DNA from: Staphylococcus sp. ACRSN
Lineage (GTDB): Bacteria; Bacillota; Bacilli; Staphylococcales; Staphylococcaceae
Direction: 5' to 3'
DNA length: 64,000 nucleotides
NCBI RefSeq assembly: GCF_022346615.1
Contig: NZ_JAKRNS010000005.1
Location: 124,001 to 188,000, forward strand
The position numbers were made by a program, and so were the translations under genes. Below, in pieces: positions 9,094-17,895 of the stretch. Numbering within the stretch: the first letter of the stretch is position 1; each line of letters begins with the position of its first letter. The notes beneath the pieces were generated by a model. That model had not been told where the DNA came from. It saw nothing but the letters and a program-made list of their open reading frames with translations, and did no database searches.

Positions 9094-10047
9094 TTATTGA
9101 TTGACTAAAGTATTGAAGTTTTCAAGACGTTTCGCTTTTTCAGCGTCACTAATATCATGTTTTTTTACATAGCGATTGTTATCATGAGCAGCACATTCAT
9201 GAGAACAAGCACCTAAATAACGTGCTTCATTTTCTTCTGACACTAAAATTTGTTTGTTACATTCTGGGTTACTACAATTAATGTAGCGTTCGCAAGGTGT
9301 GCCATCAAACCATTCTTTACCTACAATTGTTTTTTCTACATGGTTTACATCAACACTAATTCTTTCATCGAAGACATACATTTTACCGTCCCATAATTCA
9401 CCTTGTACTTCAGGATCTTTACCATAAGTGGCAATACCACCTTCAAGTTGTGCTACGTCTTCAAATCCTTCTTTTAATAAGAAACCTGAAAATTTCTCGC
9501 AACGAATGCCGCCAGTACAATAAGTAACAATTTTTTTATCCATGAATTGCTCTTTATTTTCTTTAATCCAGTCAGGTAGATCTCTAAATCTTGTAATGTT
9601 TGGTCGTACTGCACCACGGAAATGACCTAAGTCATATTCGTAGTCGTTTCTAGCATCAATTACGATTGTATCATCCTCTAACAAAGCATTTTTAAATTCT
9701 TTTGGTGATAAATACTTACCAGTTAATTCATTAGGATTTACATCATCTTCCAAATCTAAAGCAACAATTTCATTTCTTGCACGTACGTGCATTTTTTTGA
9801 AAGCATGTGCCTCTGCTTCGTCTACTTTAAAAGTAATACCTTCAAAAAGTGGGTCTGCTTTTAAAGTTTCCATATATTTGTCAGTTGCTGCGATTGTACC
9901 AGACACTGTGCCATTAATACCTTCGCCTGACACTAAGATACGGCCTTTTAATTCTAAATCTTTACAAAAATCTAAATGCTCAGTTGCAAATGTTTCGGGG
10001 TCTTCAATGGTTGTATATTTATAATATAATAATACTCTGTAATCCAT
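9094..10047 (-). CDS. trhO: tRNA uridine(34) hydroxylase TrhO (rhodanese-related)
   Basis: A 317-residue protein of the UPF0176/YbfQ group, now known as TrhO, which hydroxylates uridine-34 of tRNA as the first step to 5-methoxyuridine-type modifications. The N-terminal ferredoxin-like domain carries [11 protein letters not shown], the central rhodanese domain carries the active-site loop [13 protein letters not shown] with its cysteine, and the C-terminal zinc-type region has CSNPECNKQ and [11 protein letters not shown]. The start is ATG 10047 with a reverse-strand GAAGGAG 8 bases upstream. It is a single gene with about 400 bases of non-coding sequence before the next gene on the opposite strand. 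Confidence 0.95.
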   Translation of the reverse strand: MDYRVLLYYKYTTIEDPETFATEHLDFCKDLELKGRILVSGEGINGTVSGTIAATDKYMETLKADPLFEGITFKVDEAEAHAFKKMHVRARNEIVALDLEDDVNPNELTGKYLSPKEFKNALLEDDTIVIDARNDYEYDLGHFRGAVRPNITRFRDLPDWIKENKEQFMDKKIVTYCTGGIRCEKFSGFLLKEGFEDVAQLEGGIATYGKDPEVQGELWDGKMYVFDERISVDVNHVEKTIVGKEWFDGTPCERYINCSNPECNKQILVSEENEARYLGACSHECAAHDNNRYVKKHDISDAEKAKRLENFNTLVNQ

Positions 10048-10449
10048 TTTACATGCTCCTTCTATTTATTTTTTCTTATCAATTTATATTAAGATCAGCT
10101 TGAATTGAAATTAATTTGATTTATAAAGTATTGAAATGGCTTTTTTAGTGCAAAAGCTAATACAATGTTATTGATTTGTGTAAAAACACAAAATTCTCCT
10201 CAATATATTGTAACAAAAAAGGTGTATTATTCAATTCAAAAATTTTGAAAAGTGTAAAGTATTATTCTGAACCAATTTAATTTGGACAATATTTTTTAAT
10301 AAAACAATAAACAAAAACCATTCAATATATTGTAGTGTGGCTATTTTGCACTTTGGTTTCTCGTTGACATTTTTTGAGCAAAATTACATAATAGGTTAAG
10401 AATATAATTATCCGAATATTCAAAACATTAAAGTTTGGAATGATGTATT
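10048..10449. other. Non-coding divergent region between trhO and the eutW-like gene
   Basis: No gene is supported in these 402 bases. The short palindrome-centred sequence TCAATATATTGTA occurs twice, near 10200 and at 10322-10334. A promoter for the eutW-like gene lies at 10364-10392. I see no terminator hairpin in the leader after that promoter, unlike the two leaders described downstream. Confidence 0.5.
10364..10392 (+). promoter_or_regulatory. Predicted sigma-A promoter of the eutWV-like genes
   Basis: TTGACA at 10364-10369, a 17-base spacer and CATAAT at 10387-10392, about 58 bases before the GTG start of the sensor kinase. Confidence 0.6.
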
Positions 10450-11892
10450 GTGCAAACTACACGAGATATATGCAATACGTACACAAGTTTAAAGGAGATT
10501 GACATATTTAAGGTTGAACAATTGGCTAATCATTTACAAGATATAGCGAATTTAAATCATGCATTTGTTTTTATTGATTGCCCATCCACGGAACCGGATC
10601 ACTATATTGTGGTAGCAGAAGCCAGACCAAAATATGACGATGCGTTATATCAAACTTCTGTGTTGACTCAAAATGTCTATAAAAAATTTGAACCAGCAGT
10701 ATTTAAAACAATAGAGACAGGTATTCCAGTATATCAACATCGTGCTGTTTCTCAAGAGGGAAAAGTGGTTGAACAAAATGTGACACCTATATCTGTTAAT
10801 GAGTCGATTGTTGGGGCATTAATTATGGAAAAAGATGTTAGCGATACAGTATTGGAAGAAGATAAACTTAAGGCATTAACTGAGGCGACTGATACTTTGA
10901 GTAGGATCGTGTCGCAATCAAATGAAAGTCGTATCGGTTTTCCAGATATGATTGAAGAAAGTATTTTTAATATTGATTATGATTTAAATATTCGTTATTA
11001 CAATTTAACTGCAGATGAATTAGTGAAAAACGCTTTGGAGGTCAATTGTAAAACAGGAATCTCATTTATTGAACTTTTTCCGTGTATTGAAAACATGCTT
11101 ACGGACGGACAAATTATTACAATAGAAGAAAGAGAAATAAACGGTTATTATTTTCGAGTTAAATGTATTAGATTATTTGAACATAATGTAGTAACGGGTC
11201 ACTTAATTTTAATGCAAGATATTACGGATTTAAAACAAAAAGAAAAAGAAGTAATTTCTAAATCAGTAGCTATTCGAGAGGTTCATCACCGAGTGAAAAA
11301 TAATTTGCAAACTGTTGCGAGTTTATTAAGACTTCAAATGCGAAGGGGCTTACCTGAAGAAAGCAAAGGGCATTTTCAAGAAAGCTTAAATCGAATATTG
11401 AGTATTGCATCAGTATACGAAGTGATATTAGACGAATCTCATACAGATAAAGTAAATATAGGAAAACTAATTAAAAAAATTGGTAATATGCTCATATATA
11501 ATGAAACTTCAGAAACATGTGATATACATATCTCGTACCATATAAATCAAAAGATTTTACTACCTTCTAACATAGCAGTTTCATTAGCTTTGATAGCGAA
11601 TGAATTGATATCTAATTGCGTAAAACATGCATTTAATCATCAGAGCGAAGGTAATATTGAAATGAAATTAATTTATGAATCATATAAAAATGAAATGATA
11701 TTAGTGGTACAAGATGATGGTAAAGGGGAACAGAAATATAAAGAATCATTTGGTCTCAATATTATTAATACCATAGCTGAAAATGATCTGGAGGGATCGT
11801 TTAAAATTGAAAGAAATCGAATTGGCACTATAGGACAAATTAATTTTCAATACAAGGGGAGCAATTGTTATGAAGAAAATTATGGTGGTTGA
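10450..11892 (+). CDS. eutW: EutW-like sensor histidine kinase
   Basis: A 480-residue soluble histidine kinase with no membrane segment. The N-terminal 130 residues resemble the H_kinase_N/GAF-like sensor domain of EutW-type kinases; a PAS-like segment covers about 170-260. The HisKA_2 motif is EVHHRVKNNLQTVASLLRLQ with the phosphorylated His near residue 279. An HATPase follows with the N box ALIANELISNCVKHA and the G box VVQDDGKG. In Firmicutes EutW senses ethanolamine and phosphorylates the ANTAR regulator EutV. The start is a GTG with a weak ribosome site; the N-terminus fits the family. It overlaps the response regulator by 23 bases, and an EutH transporter follows, which supports ethanolamine as signal. 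Confidence 0.85.
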   Translation: MQTTRDICNTYTSLKEIDIFKVEQLANHLQDIANLNHAFVFIDCPSTEPDHYIVVAEARPKYDDALYQTSVLTQNVYKKFEPAVFKTIETGIPVYQHRAVSQEGKVVEQNVTPISVNESIVGALIMEKDVSDTVLEEDKLKALTEATDTLSRIVSQSNESRIGFPDMIEESIFNIDYDLNIRYYNLTADELVKNALEVNCKTGISFIELFPCIENMLTDGQIITIEEREINGYYFRVKCIRLFEHNVVTGHLILMQDITDLKQKEKEVISKSVAIREVHHRVKNNLQTVASLLRLQMRRGLPEESKGHFQESLNRILSIASVYEVILDESHTDKVNIGKLIKKIGNMLIYNETSETCDIHISYHINQKILLPSNIAVSLALIANELISNCVKHAFNHQSEGNIEMKLIYESYKNEMILVVQDDGKGEQKYKESFGLNIINTIAENDLEGSFKIERNRIGTIGQINFQYKGSNCYEENYGG

Positions 11893-12439
11893 AGACGAAT
11901 CGATTGTGCGTCTCGATATTGTCGAGATGTTAAAATCAGCGAATTATGATGTTGTTTCGGCAGTGAGTAATGGTGAAAAAGCAATAGAAGCTACAGCAGA
12001 GCGCATGCCTGACTTAATTATTATGGACATTAAAATGCCGAAGTTAAACGGTTTGAAGGCGAGTAAAATTATTAGTAAAAAATATGATATACCAATATTG
12101 ATATTATCAGCATACAGTCAAAGTGAATTTGTAAATGAAGCAAAACAATCAAATATTGTAGGCTATATTGTGAAGCCGATAGCTGAAGCACAACTATTGC
12201 CAGCAGTAGAGATTGCATTGTCACAGTCAAATCGTATGAATGCTTTGAAACAAGAAGTTACACAATCTTACAAGCAAATCGAAAATCGAAAGCTTATTGA
12301 ACGTGCAAAAGGTCTTATCATGCAAAGATTAAGCATCTCTGAAGAGGCGGCGTATCAAAGGTTGAGGAAATTGAGCATGGATAATCAGATAGAAATTGAA
12401 AAAGTAGCAATGAAAGTTATTAAACAATTAGAATCATAG
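11870..12439 (+). CDS. eutV: EutV-like response regulator with ANTAR RNA-binding domain
   Basis: A 189-residue two-domain regulator. The receiver domain has the acidic pair in VVEDES, the phosphoacceptor Asp53 in LIIMDIKMPK and the lysine in YIVKPI. A short coiled linker leads to an ANTAR domain (about 130-185: ERAKGLIMQRLSISEEAAYQ, then RLRKLSMDNQ). ANTAR proteins such as EutV bind paired hexaloop RNA hairpins and prevent a downstream terminator from forming. A matching pair of hairpins plus terminator lies immediately after this gene, before eutH, and a related element precedes the aldehyde dehydrogenase operon. The start is ATG 11870, behind AAGGGGAG, inside the kinase gene's end. Confidence 0.92.
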   Translation: MKKIMVVEDESIVRLDIVEMLKSANYDVVSAVSNGEKAIEATAERMPDLIIMDIKMPKLNGLKASKIISKKYDIPILILSAYSQSEFVNEAKQSNIVGYIVKPIAEAQLLPAVEIALSQSNRMNALKQEVTQSYKQIENRKLIERAKGLIMQRLSISEEAAYQRLRKLSMDNQIEIEKVAMKVIKQLES

Positions 12440-12441
12440 TA

Positions 12442-12510
12442 TTGTATTGATACAAGTGAATATATAAGAGCAAAGATGCTTATTTGTTAGAACAAATAGG
12501 CATCTTTTTG
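12442..12510 (+). promoter_or_regulatory. ANTAR-type dual-hairpin attenuator before eutH
   Basis: Hairpin P1 is TTGT (12442-12445), hexaloop ATTGAT, ACAA (12452-12455). Hairpin P2 is GAGC (12468-12471), hexaloop AAAGAT, GCTT (12478-12481). Both loops have A at position 1 and G at position 4, the known recognition pattern of EutV/ANTAR proteins. A 17-bp terminator stem (12472-12488 with 12491-12507) and U-tract follow, and its 5' arm contains the loop and 3' arm of P2, so P2 and terminator exclude each other. Expected behaviour: phosphorylated EutV-like protein holds P1/P2 and lets transcription reach eutH. Confidence 0.82.
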
Positions 12511-12544
12511 TGCATTTGGAGTATGAAACAAAGGGGTGGAGTAT

Positions 12545-13780
12545 ATGGAACATATAGGTACGATAATTATATATATTATTATGATTTGTGCAGTTCTAGG
12601 CGCTTTCGGGGCAATCAAAGATGCCCAACATGGTATAGGTAAAGAATTTATGGAAGGTATTTATACGATTGGTCCTATTTTTGCTAATTCAGCAGGTATT
12701 ATGGCCTCAATACCATTTATTTCTAAATTTATTGAACATGTGTTTGGACCGATGTTTGATAAAATTGGGGCGGATCCAGCAATTGCTGCAACATCAATAT
12801 TGGCTACAGATATGGGTGGATACCAATTGGCAGATGTTTTAAAGGAAAGTTATGAAGGATGGATAATGGCAATGATTGTTGGCTTTATGGCTGGAGCAAC
12901 AATTGTATTTACAATACCATTAGGCTTACCGATGCTTGATAAACGAGATCATAAGTATATGGCATTAGGTATTCTTTCAGGTTTGTTAGCAATACCGTTT
13001 GGAGCCTTTGTTTCAACTGCTATTATGTTATTTAGTCATATGAAAGTTAGGACATTTGTAGGTACGACTGGTGCCGCAACGCATGTCTTTTCAATCAGTT
13101 TTACTTCAGTATTTTTAAATTTATTGCCTTTGATTATTTTCGTAGTTATTACGGCAATAGGACTATATTTCTTTTCAGATTTGATGATTAAACTTTTTAT
13201 CATTTTTGGAAAAATATTGGATACTTGTATAAAACTTGTCTTTGTATTTTCTGTTGTACAGATATTTACAGGTTTTTTCACAAATGTTTTTGGTGTATGG
13301 GGATTTGATCCGATTATGGCTGATAAGGAAGACAACTTTAGAGCGTTAGAAAATGCAGGGAATATTGCGATAATGCTATCAGGTGCATTTCCTATGGTTT
13401 ATTTAATTAGAAAATATTTTTCTAATGGATTAACACAAGTTGGAGGAAAGATTGGATTAAGTGAAGCGGGAAGTGCCGGAATTATTGCCACGATCGCAAA
13501 TATACTTGCAATGTTTAAATTAATTAAAGATATGCCTCCGAAAGATAAAGTCATTAATATATCTTTTGGCGTTAGTTCTGCATTTTTATTAGGTGACCAT
13601 TTATCTTATACTGCAAATTTTCAACCGTCATTGATTCCGGCGGTGCTAATCGGAAAATTGAGTGCCGGTATACTGTCTATCTTATTTGCGTATATTTTAT
13701 GTTTAACAAAAGCGAAGAAATTAGAAAGAATTGATCGACAAACCGGTATTATTGGTTTAGATGAGTACAAAAATAATTAG
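12545..13780 (+). CDS. eutH: EutH-like ethanolamine transporter
   Basis: A 411-residue membrane protein with about ten hydrophobic segments. It carries the EutH family signatures: GADPAIAATSILATDMGGYQ (compare the family's DMGG segment) and TIVFTIPLGLPMLDKRDHKY with the following GILSGLLAIPFGAF. EutH moves ethanolamine across the membrane. The start is ATG 12545 behind GGGGTG; the longer GTG start at 12536 lies in the ribosome site. Transcription from eutWV must pass an attenuator just upstream. No eutBC lyase or shell gene follows; instead an operon with a glutamine synthetase-like ligase is convergent downstream. Confidence 0.9.
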   Translation: MEHIGTIIIYIIMICAVLGAFGAIKDAQHGIGKEFMEGIYTIGPIFANSAGIMASIPFISKFIEHVFGPMFDKIGADPAIAATSILATDMGGYQLADVLKESYEGWIMAMIVGFMAGATIVFTIPLGLPMLDKRDHKYMALGILSGLLAIPFGAFVSTAIMLFSHMKVRTFVGTTGAATHVFSISFTSVFLNLLPLIIFVVITAIGLYFFSDLMIKLFIIFGKILDTCIKLVFVFSVVQIFTGFFTNVFGVWGFDPIMADKEDNFRALENAGNIAIMLSGAFPMVYLIRKYFSNGLTQVGGKIGLSEAGSAGIIATIANILAMFKLIKDMPPKDKVINISFGVSSAFLLGDHLSYTANFQPSLIPAVLIGKLSAGILSILFAYILCLTKAKKLERIDRQTGIIGLDEYKNN

Positions 13781-13808
13781 GCTTTCATTATAGTCATTCA
13801 ATGAGATG

Positions 13809-13846
13809 GATTTTAGTATAGGTTAATATGCTAAAATCTGTTTTTA
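13809..13846 (+). terminator. Terminator of eutH
   Basis: GATTTTAG (13809-13816) pairs with CTAAAATC (13831-13838), followed by GTTTTT. Confidence 0.7.
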
Positions 13847-13910
13847 AATTTTCAGATAGATGAATTCAATTCTGAAATTTAGAAATAAGACGTCGGGCAG
13901 TTTCATTACG

Positions 13911-13952
13911 TAAAAATAAGCTGGACATGAATTGTGTCTCAGCTTATTTTTA
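13911..13952. terminator. Bidirectional terminator between convergent operons
   Basis: TAAAAATAAGCTG (13911-13923) and CAGCTTATTTTTA (13940-13952) form a perfect 13-bp stem with A- and T-rich flanks on both sides. It can end both the eutH transcript and the opposing dehydrogenase operon. Confidence 0.8.
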
Positions 13953-14055
13953 GAATCAAGGTCATCCCAGATTAGTTAGGATAGCGCATGATTTAAGAAC
14001 AATGAATTGTCGTTATTTAATGTATAACCCTTATGAGCATGGATAAGATGAACTG

Positions 14056-14823
14056 TTAAAAGTAGTTAGCTGTTATTCCACCATCGACATTAATATTGGC
14101 ACCATTAGTCCAATCAGCTTCATCCGAAGCTAAGTACAGTGCACAGTTCACAATATCTTCAGGCTTTCCAAAGCGTCCAGAAGGTTGTCTTCCTAACCGA
14201 ACTTTTTTAGCGTCTTCATCAGAAACAAGCCATTCCATTAAGAGCGGTGTTTCTATAGGTCCAGGACTGATTGCATTAGTACGTATGCCTTTTGGTCTAA
14301 ATTGGATAGCGAGTGATTTTGTAAGTGATACTACGGCTCCCTTAGAAGCGGTGTACGCGTCTTGTGGCACGGAGCACCCCATTTCTGCAACGAAAGATGC
14401 GATATTAATAATTGAGCCACTATTATTTTTTTCCATTTCAGGAATAACATATTTTGTCATAAAGAAGATGCCTTTAACATTAATATTCATGACTAAATCC
14501 CATATTTCTTCACTTGTATTGACTACTGAATTGTCTGCTTCTGGCATTACACCTGCGTTATTATATAACACATCAATTTTGCCATAAGTTTGAACGGTAT
14601 CTACTACGGCTTGCTTTACATCATTTTCATTAGCGATATCGACTTGGAAGAAAGAAGCCTGTCCACCGTCTTGAAGAATTTCATCTACTGTGTTTTTACC
14701 AGCCTGACTATCTCTTTCGAACACCGCTATTTTTCCGCCTTCTTTTGCAAATCGTTTCGCAGCTTCTTTACCCATACCGCCACCAGCACCTGTTATTATA
14801 CAAACTTTATTTTCTAATCTCAT
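14056..14823 (-). CDS. SDR family dehydrogenase, likely acting on a gamma-glutamyl amino alcohol
   Basis: A 255-residue classical SDR. Motifs: TGAGGGMG near residue 12, NNAG near 90, catalytic serine in IINIASF and Tyr/Lys in DAYTASKGAV; the C-terminus ends with DGGITANYF. It is the last gene of a three-gene operon after an aldehyde dehydrogenase and a glutamine synthetase-like ligase, with 22 bases between stop and start. In that context I infer it oxidises the hydroxyl of gamma-glutamylethanolamide to the aldehyde. The start is ATG 14823 with GGAGG 8 bases upstream on the minus strand; an ATG at 14829 is too close to the ribosome site. Family membership is firm, the substrate is inference. 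Confidence 0.85.
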   Translation of the reverse strand: MRLENKVCIITGAGGGMGKEAAKRFAKEGGKIAVFERDSQAGKNTVDEILQDGGQASFFQVDIANENDVKQAVVDTVQTYGKIDVLYNNAGVMPEADNSVVNTSEEIWDLVMNINVKGIFFMTKYVIPEMEKNNSGSIINIASFVAEMGCSVPQDAYTASKGAVVSLTKSLAIQFRPKGIRTNAISPGPIETPLLMEWLVSDEDAKKVRLGRQPSGRFGKPEDIVNCALYLASDEADWTNGANINVDGGITANYF

Positions 14824-14845
14824 AGTCATTTCCTCCATATCGTTA

Positions 14846-16261
14846 TTAGCTTTGTTCGAAATATCTAGAACGCTCCCATGTTGTAACGTAAGAATCAAAG
14901 TCATTCTGTTCTGATTGTGCAGCATGCAAATAGTGTTGAGCCACATCTTCACCTAATACCTCTTTGACTACGTCACTTTCTTTCCAAGTGATAATTGCTT
15001 CGTGTAATGAGGAAGGAATACGTTCTATTGAATCTTGGTTATAAGCATTTCCTTTTAATTCTTCAGGTAAGGATAGTTTATGTTCTATGCCATATAAACC
15101 AGCACCAATTAGTGCAGAATATGCTAAATAAGGATTCATATCGGCACCAGATATACGAGATTCAAAACGTAATGCATTACCGCAACCAACCATACGATAA
15201 CCAGCAGAACGATTATCTCTACTCCATGCAATACTTACTGGAGCCCATGAATTAGGTGCGAATCGTTTATACGAGTTAACATAAGGTGCAAACATTAACG
15301 CGAAATCTCGTGTATATTTGATAATACCTGCTAAAAAATGTTTCATCGTATCCGATATTGGATTTTCAGCATGATCACCAGCATAAAATGCATTGTTATG
15401 AGTCCCTTTTTCCATCATACTAAGGTGAATATGGCCGCTTGACCCTGTCCATTCTGCATAAGGTTTAGCCATAAAAGTAACTGCTTTGTCATTTTGGATA
15501 CATATTTCTTTCATCCCATGTTTAAACATCAAATGTTGGTCTGCAGCTTTTAAAGCATCCGAATATTTTAAATTGATTTCGTGTTGTCCTTTATAGGCTT
15601 CACCTTTAGATGATTCAATTGTAATGCCCATCAAATGCATTTGTTTACGTATCTCTTGATAAATAGGTTCATTTTTAGATCCTTGTAAAAGGTTATAATC
15701 TTCGTTTAAATGACCAGCAGGTTCCAACTTACTGTAGCCTTTTTTATCTATATTTGAGAATGAATCATTAAATAAATAAAATTCTAATTCGCTAGCCATA
15801 TGAGGAGATAAGCCATAATTTTCGGCTTTTTTAATTTGTTCTTTTAATATATTTCTTGGTGCAATTTTAATTTGTTCTTCACCGTCTACTGTATAGACAT
15901 CACAGAATACTAAAGCAGTTTTATCTAGCCAAGGAACTACTTTTAAAGTATTCCAATCAGGTTTGGCTAAATAATCACCATAGCCTTTATCCCAATTCAT
16001 ATATTCATAGCCATCGTCTGTATCCATTTCGAAATTAGTGCCTAATAAATAATTACAAAAATGTGTACCTTCTGAAATATCATTTTCTAAAATAAAATCA
16101 CCAGTAATACGTTTGCCCATTAGGCGACCTTGCATATCACAAAATCCAAGGACAACTGTATCGATTGCTTCGTTTTTAACAAGATCTAGTAATTTCTCCT
16201 TAGAAATACTTCCAGTTACATTATTATTATTACTATTTGTTTCATGAATTTCATTAATCAT
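14846..16261 (-). CDS. Glutamine synthetase-like ligase (candidate gamma-glutamylethanolamide synthetase)
   Basis: A 471-residue protein of the glutamine synthetase family, distinct from housekeeping GlnA. The catalytic segments are intact: ASELEFYLF, the metal/ammonium-side GEAYKGQHEINL, the ATP-side GSSGHIHLSM near residue 270, NSYKRFAPNSWAPVSIAW with RDNRSAGYRM, and RFESRISGADMNPYLAYSA. The sequence pattern resembles PuuA/GlnA4-type enzymes that join glutamate to an amine rather than to ammonium. With EutH, EutWV-like regulators, an aldehyde dehydrogenase and an SDR nearby, the likely amine is ethanolamine. The start is ATG 16261 with AAGGGG 9 bases upstream; it follows the dehydrogenase stop by 21 bases. 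Substrate specificity is inferred. Confidence 0.85.
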   Translation of the reverse strand: MINEIHETNSNNNNVTGSISKEKLLDLVKNEAIDTVVLGFCDMQGRLMGKRITGDFILENDISEGTHFCNYLLGTNFEMDTDDGYEYMNWDKGYGDYLAKPDWNTLKVVPWLDKTALVFCDVYTVDGEEQIKIAPRNILKEQIKKAENYGLSPHMASELEFYLFNDSFSNIDKKGYSKLEPAGHLNEDYNLLQGSKNEPIYQEIRKQMHLMGITIESSKGEAYKGQHEINLKYSDALKAADQHLMFKHGMKEICIQNDKAVTFMAKPYAEWTGSSGHIHLSMMEKGTHNNAFYAGDHAENPISDTMKHFLAGIIKYTRDFALMFAPYVNSYKRFAPNSWAPVSIAWSRDNRSAGYRMVGCGNALRFESRISGADMNPYLAYSALIGAGLYGIEHKLSLPEELKGNAYNQDSIERIPSSLHEAIITWKESDVVKEVLGEDVAQHYLHAAQSEQNDFDSYVTTWERSRYFEQS

Positions 16262-16282
16262 AATATCTAGCCCCTTTAGCAA

Positions 16283-17722
16283 TTATTCTTGTAATGATAA
16301 TGAGATATATTTCAATTCTAGGAAACCTTCTAATCCATGATGTCCACCTTCGCGTCCCATACCGCTTTCTTTAATGCCACCGAATGGAGCCTGTGGAACA
16401 CTAAGCTGTGTACCATTTACTCCGATCATACCGAATTCTAATTCTTCACTCATTTTATATATTGTGTTGATATTATTTGAAAAGAAGTAAGCAGCTAAGC
16501 CAAATTGAGATGAATTAGCAATTCCTATCGCTTCATCTATTGTTTTAAATGTAATGATAGGTGCTACTGGTCCGAAAATTTCATCTTGTGCAATAGCCAT
16601 TGTATGTTGCACATTAGTAATGACAGTAGGTTGATAGAATAACCCATGGCTTGAAATAGGTAATTTATGGCCGCCAACTTTTATGGTCGCTCCATTTTTT
16701 GTTGCATCTTCAACTAGCTGCTCGACTTTATCAACTGCGCTTTTATTGATTAATGGACCAACTTGAACACCTTCATCTGTACCTATGCCAACTTTTAATT
16801 GTTGTACTCTAGTTATGATTTTTTCAGTTATTGCATCTTTGATGTCTTCATGTACAAGTACAGTATTGATGCCATTACACATTTGCCCTGTATTTTCAAA
16901 TTTATTTTCCACAATAGCATCGGCTGCACTATCTAAATTAGCGTCGGGTAAGACAATTGTTGGAGCATTGCCACCGAGCTCTAGTGAAATTCTTTTAACT
17001 TGATCTGCAGCTTGTTTCATCAAGGTTTTACCAATAGCAGTTGAACCAGTAAATGAGATTTTACGTACATTTGGATTACTAAATAATGTGTTTGAAATCA
17101 TAGATGAATTTCCTGTCACGATATTCGCTACACCATTGTCTATATCTGTATTCATTAATTCATCAAATATTGCGATTGCAATACGTGGCGTTTCACTTGA
17201 AGGTTTTACAATAACTGTACAGCCAGCTGCTAAAGCAGGTGCAACTTTACGCGCAATCATTGCACCTGGGAAATTCCATGGTGTAATTAAACCGCAGACA
17301 CCAACAGGTTGCTTAATTACTGAAATACGCTGCTGAGTTGAAGAAGGTGGTATGATTTCTCCGTAGATGCGTTTACCTTCTTCGGCATTCCAGCGAATAA
17401 ATTTTGCACATACACCAATTTCTCCATATGCTTCAGCGTAGGGTTTGCCCTGTTCTTCACTCATGATCTGTGCGAGATAATCTTGCTTAGTTAATAGATT
17501 TTTTGCCCATTGTTCTAAAATATTGGCGCGGTATTCTGCAGTGTAGTTAGACCAAATCTTAAATGATCTGTATGCTGCTTGAATTGCATCATTAACGTCG
17601 CTTTCAGATGTTTTTGGTACTTCTCCAATCAGTTCACCTGTCGCTGGATTGGTTACAGAAATAGATTCATTTGAAGTGATTTTATTTCCGTTAATCCAAT
17701 TATGATTATAATTATCGTCCAT
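16283..17722 (-). CDS. NAD(P)-dependent aldehyde dehydrogenase, GabD/PuuC-like
   Basis: A 479-residue aldehyde dehydrogenase. Motifs: ITPWNFPGAMIARK for the active-site Asn, FTGSTAIGK for cofactor, the general base Glu in ISLELGGNAP, and the nucleophilic Cys in NTGQMCNGINTVLVHE; EIFGPVAPI is near the C-terminus. It looks like succinate-semialdehyde dehydrogenase (GabD), a group that also contains PuuC, which oxidises gamma-glutamylaminobutyraldehyde. As first gene of the operon with a glutamine synthetase-like ligase and an SDR, it likely turns a gamma-glutamyl amino aldehyde into gamma-glutamylglycine. The start is ATG 17722, 8 bases after AGGAGG. Its leader has an attenuator. Confidence 0.88.
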   Translation of the reverse strand: MDDNYNHNWINGNKITSNESISVTNPATGELIGEVPKTSESDVNDAIQAAYRSFKIWSNYTAEYRANILEQWAKNLLTKQDYLAQIMSEEQGKPYAEAYGEIGVCAKFIRWNAEEGKRIYGEIIPPSSTQQRISVIKQPVGVCGLITPWNFPGAMIARKVAPALAAGCTVIVKPSSETPRIAIAIFDELMNTDIDNGVANIVTGNSSMISNTLFSNPNVRKISFTGSTAIGKTLMKQAADQVKRISLELGGNAPTIVLPDANLDSAADAIVENKFENTGQMCNGINTVLVHEDIKDAITEKIITRVQQLKVGIGTDEGVQVGPLINKSAVDKVEQLVEDATKNGATIKVGGHKLPISSHGLFYQPTVITNVQHTMAIAQDEIFGPVAPIITFKTIDEAIGIANSSQFGLAAYFFSNNINTIYKMSEELEFGMIGVNGTQLSVPQAPFGGIKESGMGREGGHHGLEGFLELKYISLSLQE

Positions 17723-17741
17723 ATAAAAATCCTCCTTTGAA

Positions 17742-17830
17742 TATAAAAAAGAAGCTCATACAACACGACATGAATCGGCGTTTGTATAAGCTTCTTTGCT
17801 TTATATGTATTTACTTGTAAAAATAAAAAT
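17742..17830 (-). promoter_or_regulatory. Attenuator leader of the dehydrogenase/ligase operon, ANTAR-like
   Basis: Read on the minus strand, AAGC, hexaloop AAAGAA, GCTT (17801-17788) forms a hairpin whose loop has A1 and G4. The sequence AGCAAAGA(T/A)GCTTAT is shared almost exactly with P2 of the eutH leader. A 15-bp terminator stem (17796-17782 with 17763-17749) and U-run follow, and its 5' arm overlaps the hairpin's 3' arm. Upstream, sequence at about 17830-17807 aligns with eutH P1 (shared ACAAGT and AATA) but its loop does not keep G4, so P1 is uncertain. Confidence 0.7.
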
Positions 17831-17838
17831 ACTCTCAT

Positions 17839-17853
17839 GAGACAGTTTGTCTC
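17839..17853. promoter_or_regulatory. Inverted repeat in the leader of the dehydrogenase operon
   Basis: GAGACA-GTT-TGTCTC is a 6-bp perfect inverted repeat starting about 14 bases downstream of the minus-strand -10 element. It may be an operator or a 5' RNA hairpin. Confidence 0.45.
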
Positions 17854-17866
17854 TCAAGTTGATTAA

Positions 17867-17895
17867 ATATTACTAAATTTTCAAAACCTTGTCAA
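17867..17895 (-). promoter_or_regulatory. Predicted promoter of the dehydrogenase/ligase/SDR operon
   Basis: On the minus strand TTGACA (17895-17890), a 17-base spacer and TAATAT (17872-17867) give a near-consensus sigma-A promoter with about 140 bases of leader, room for the attenuator. Confidence 0.75.

Noticed and set aside
10393..10449. An ANTAR-type attenuator in front of the eutW-like gene
   Set aside because: No hexaloop hairpin with A1/G4 and no terminator is visible between promoter and start codon.
14096..14587. Plus-strand 163-codon frame opposite the SDR gene
   Set aside because: Antisense shadow of a clear SDR; no ribosome site or recognisable domain.
16785..17336. Two plus-strand frames inside the aldehyde dehydrogenase
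   Set aside because: Antisense to a well-conserved dehydrogenase; no independent support.
17806..17830. Full first hairpin (P1) of the second ANTAR leader
   Set aside because: The aligned segment can fold as TTT-ACAAGT-AAA, but the loop lacks G4; kept only as uncertain part of the leader.
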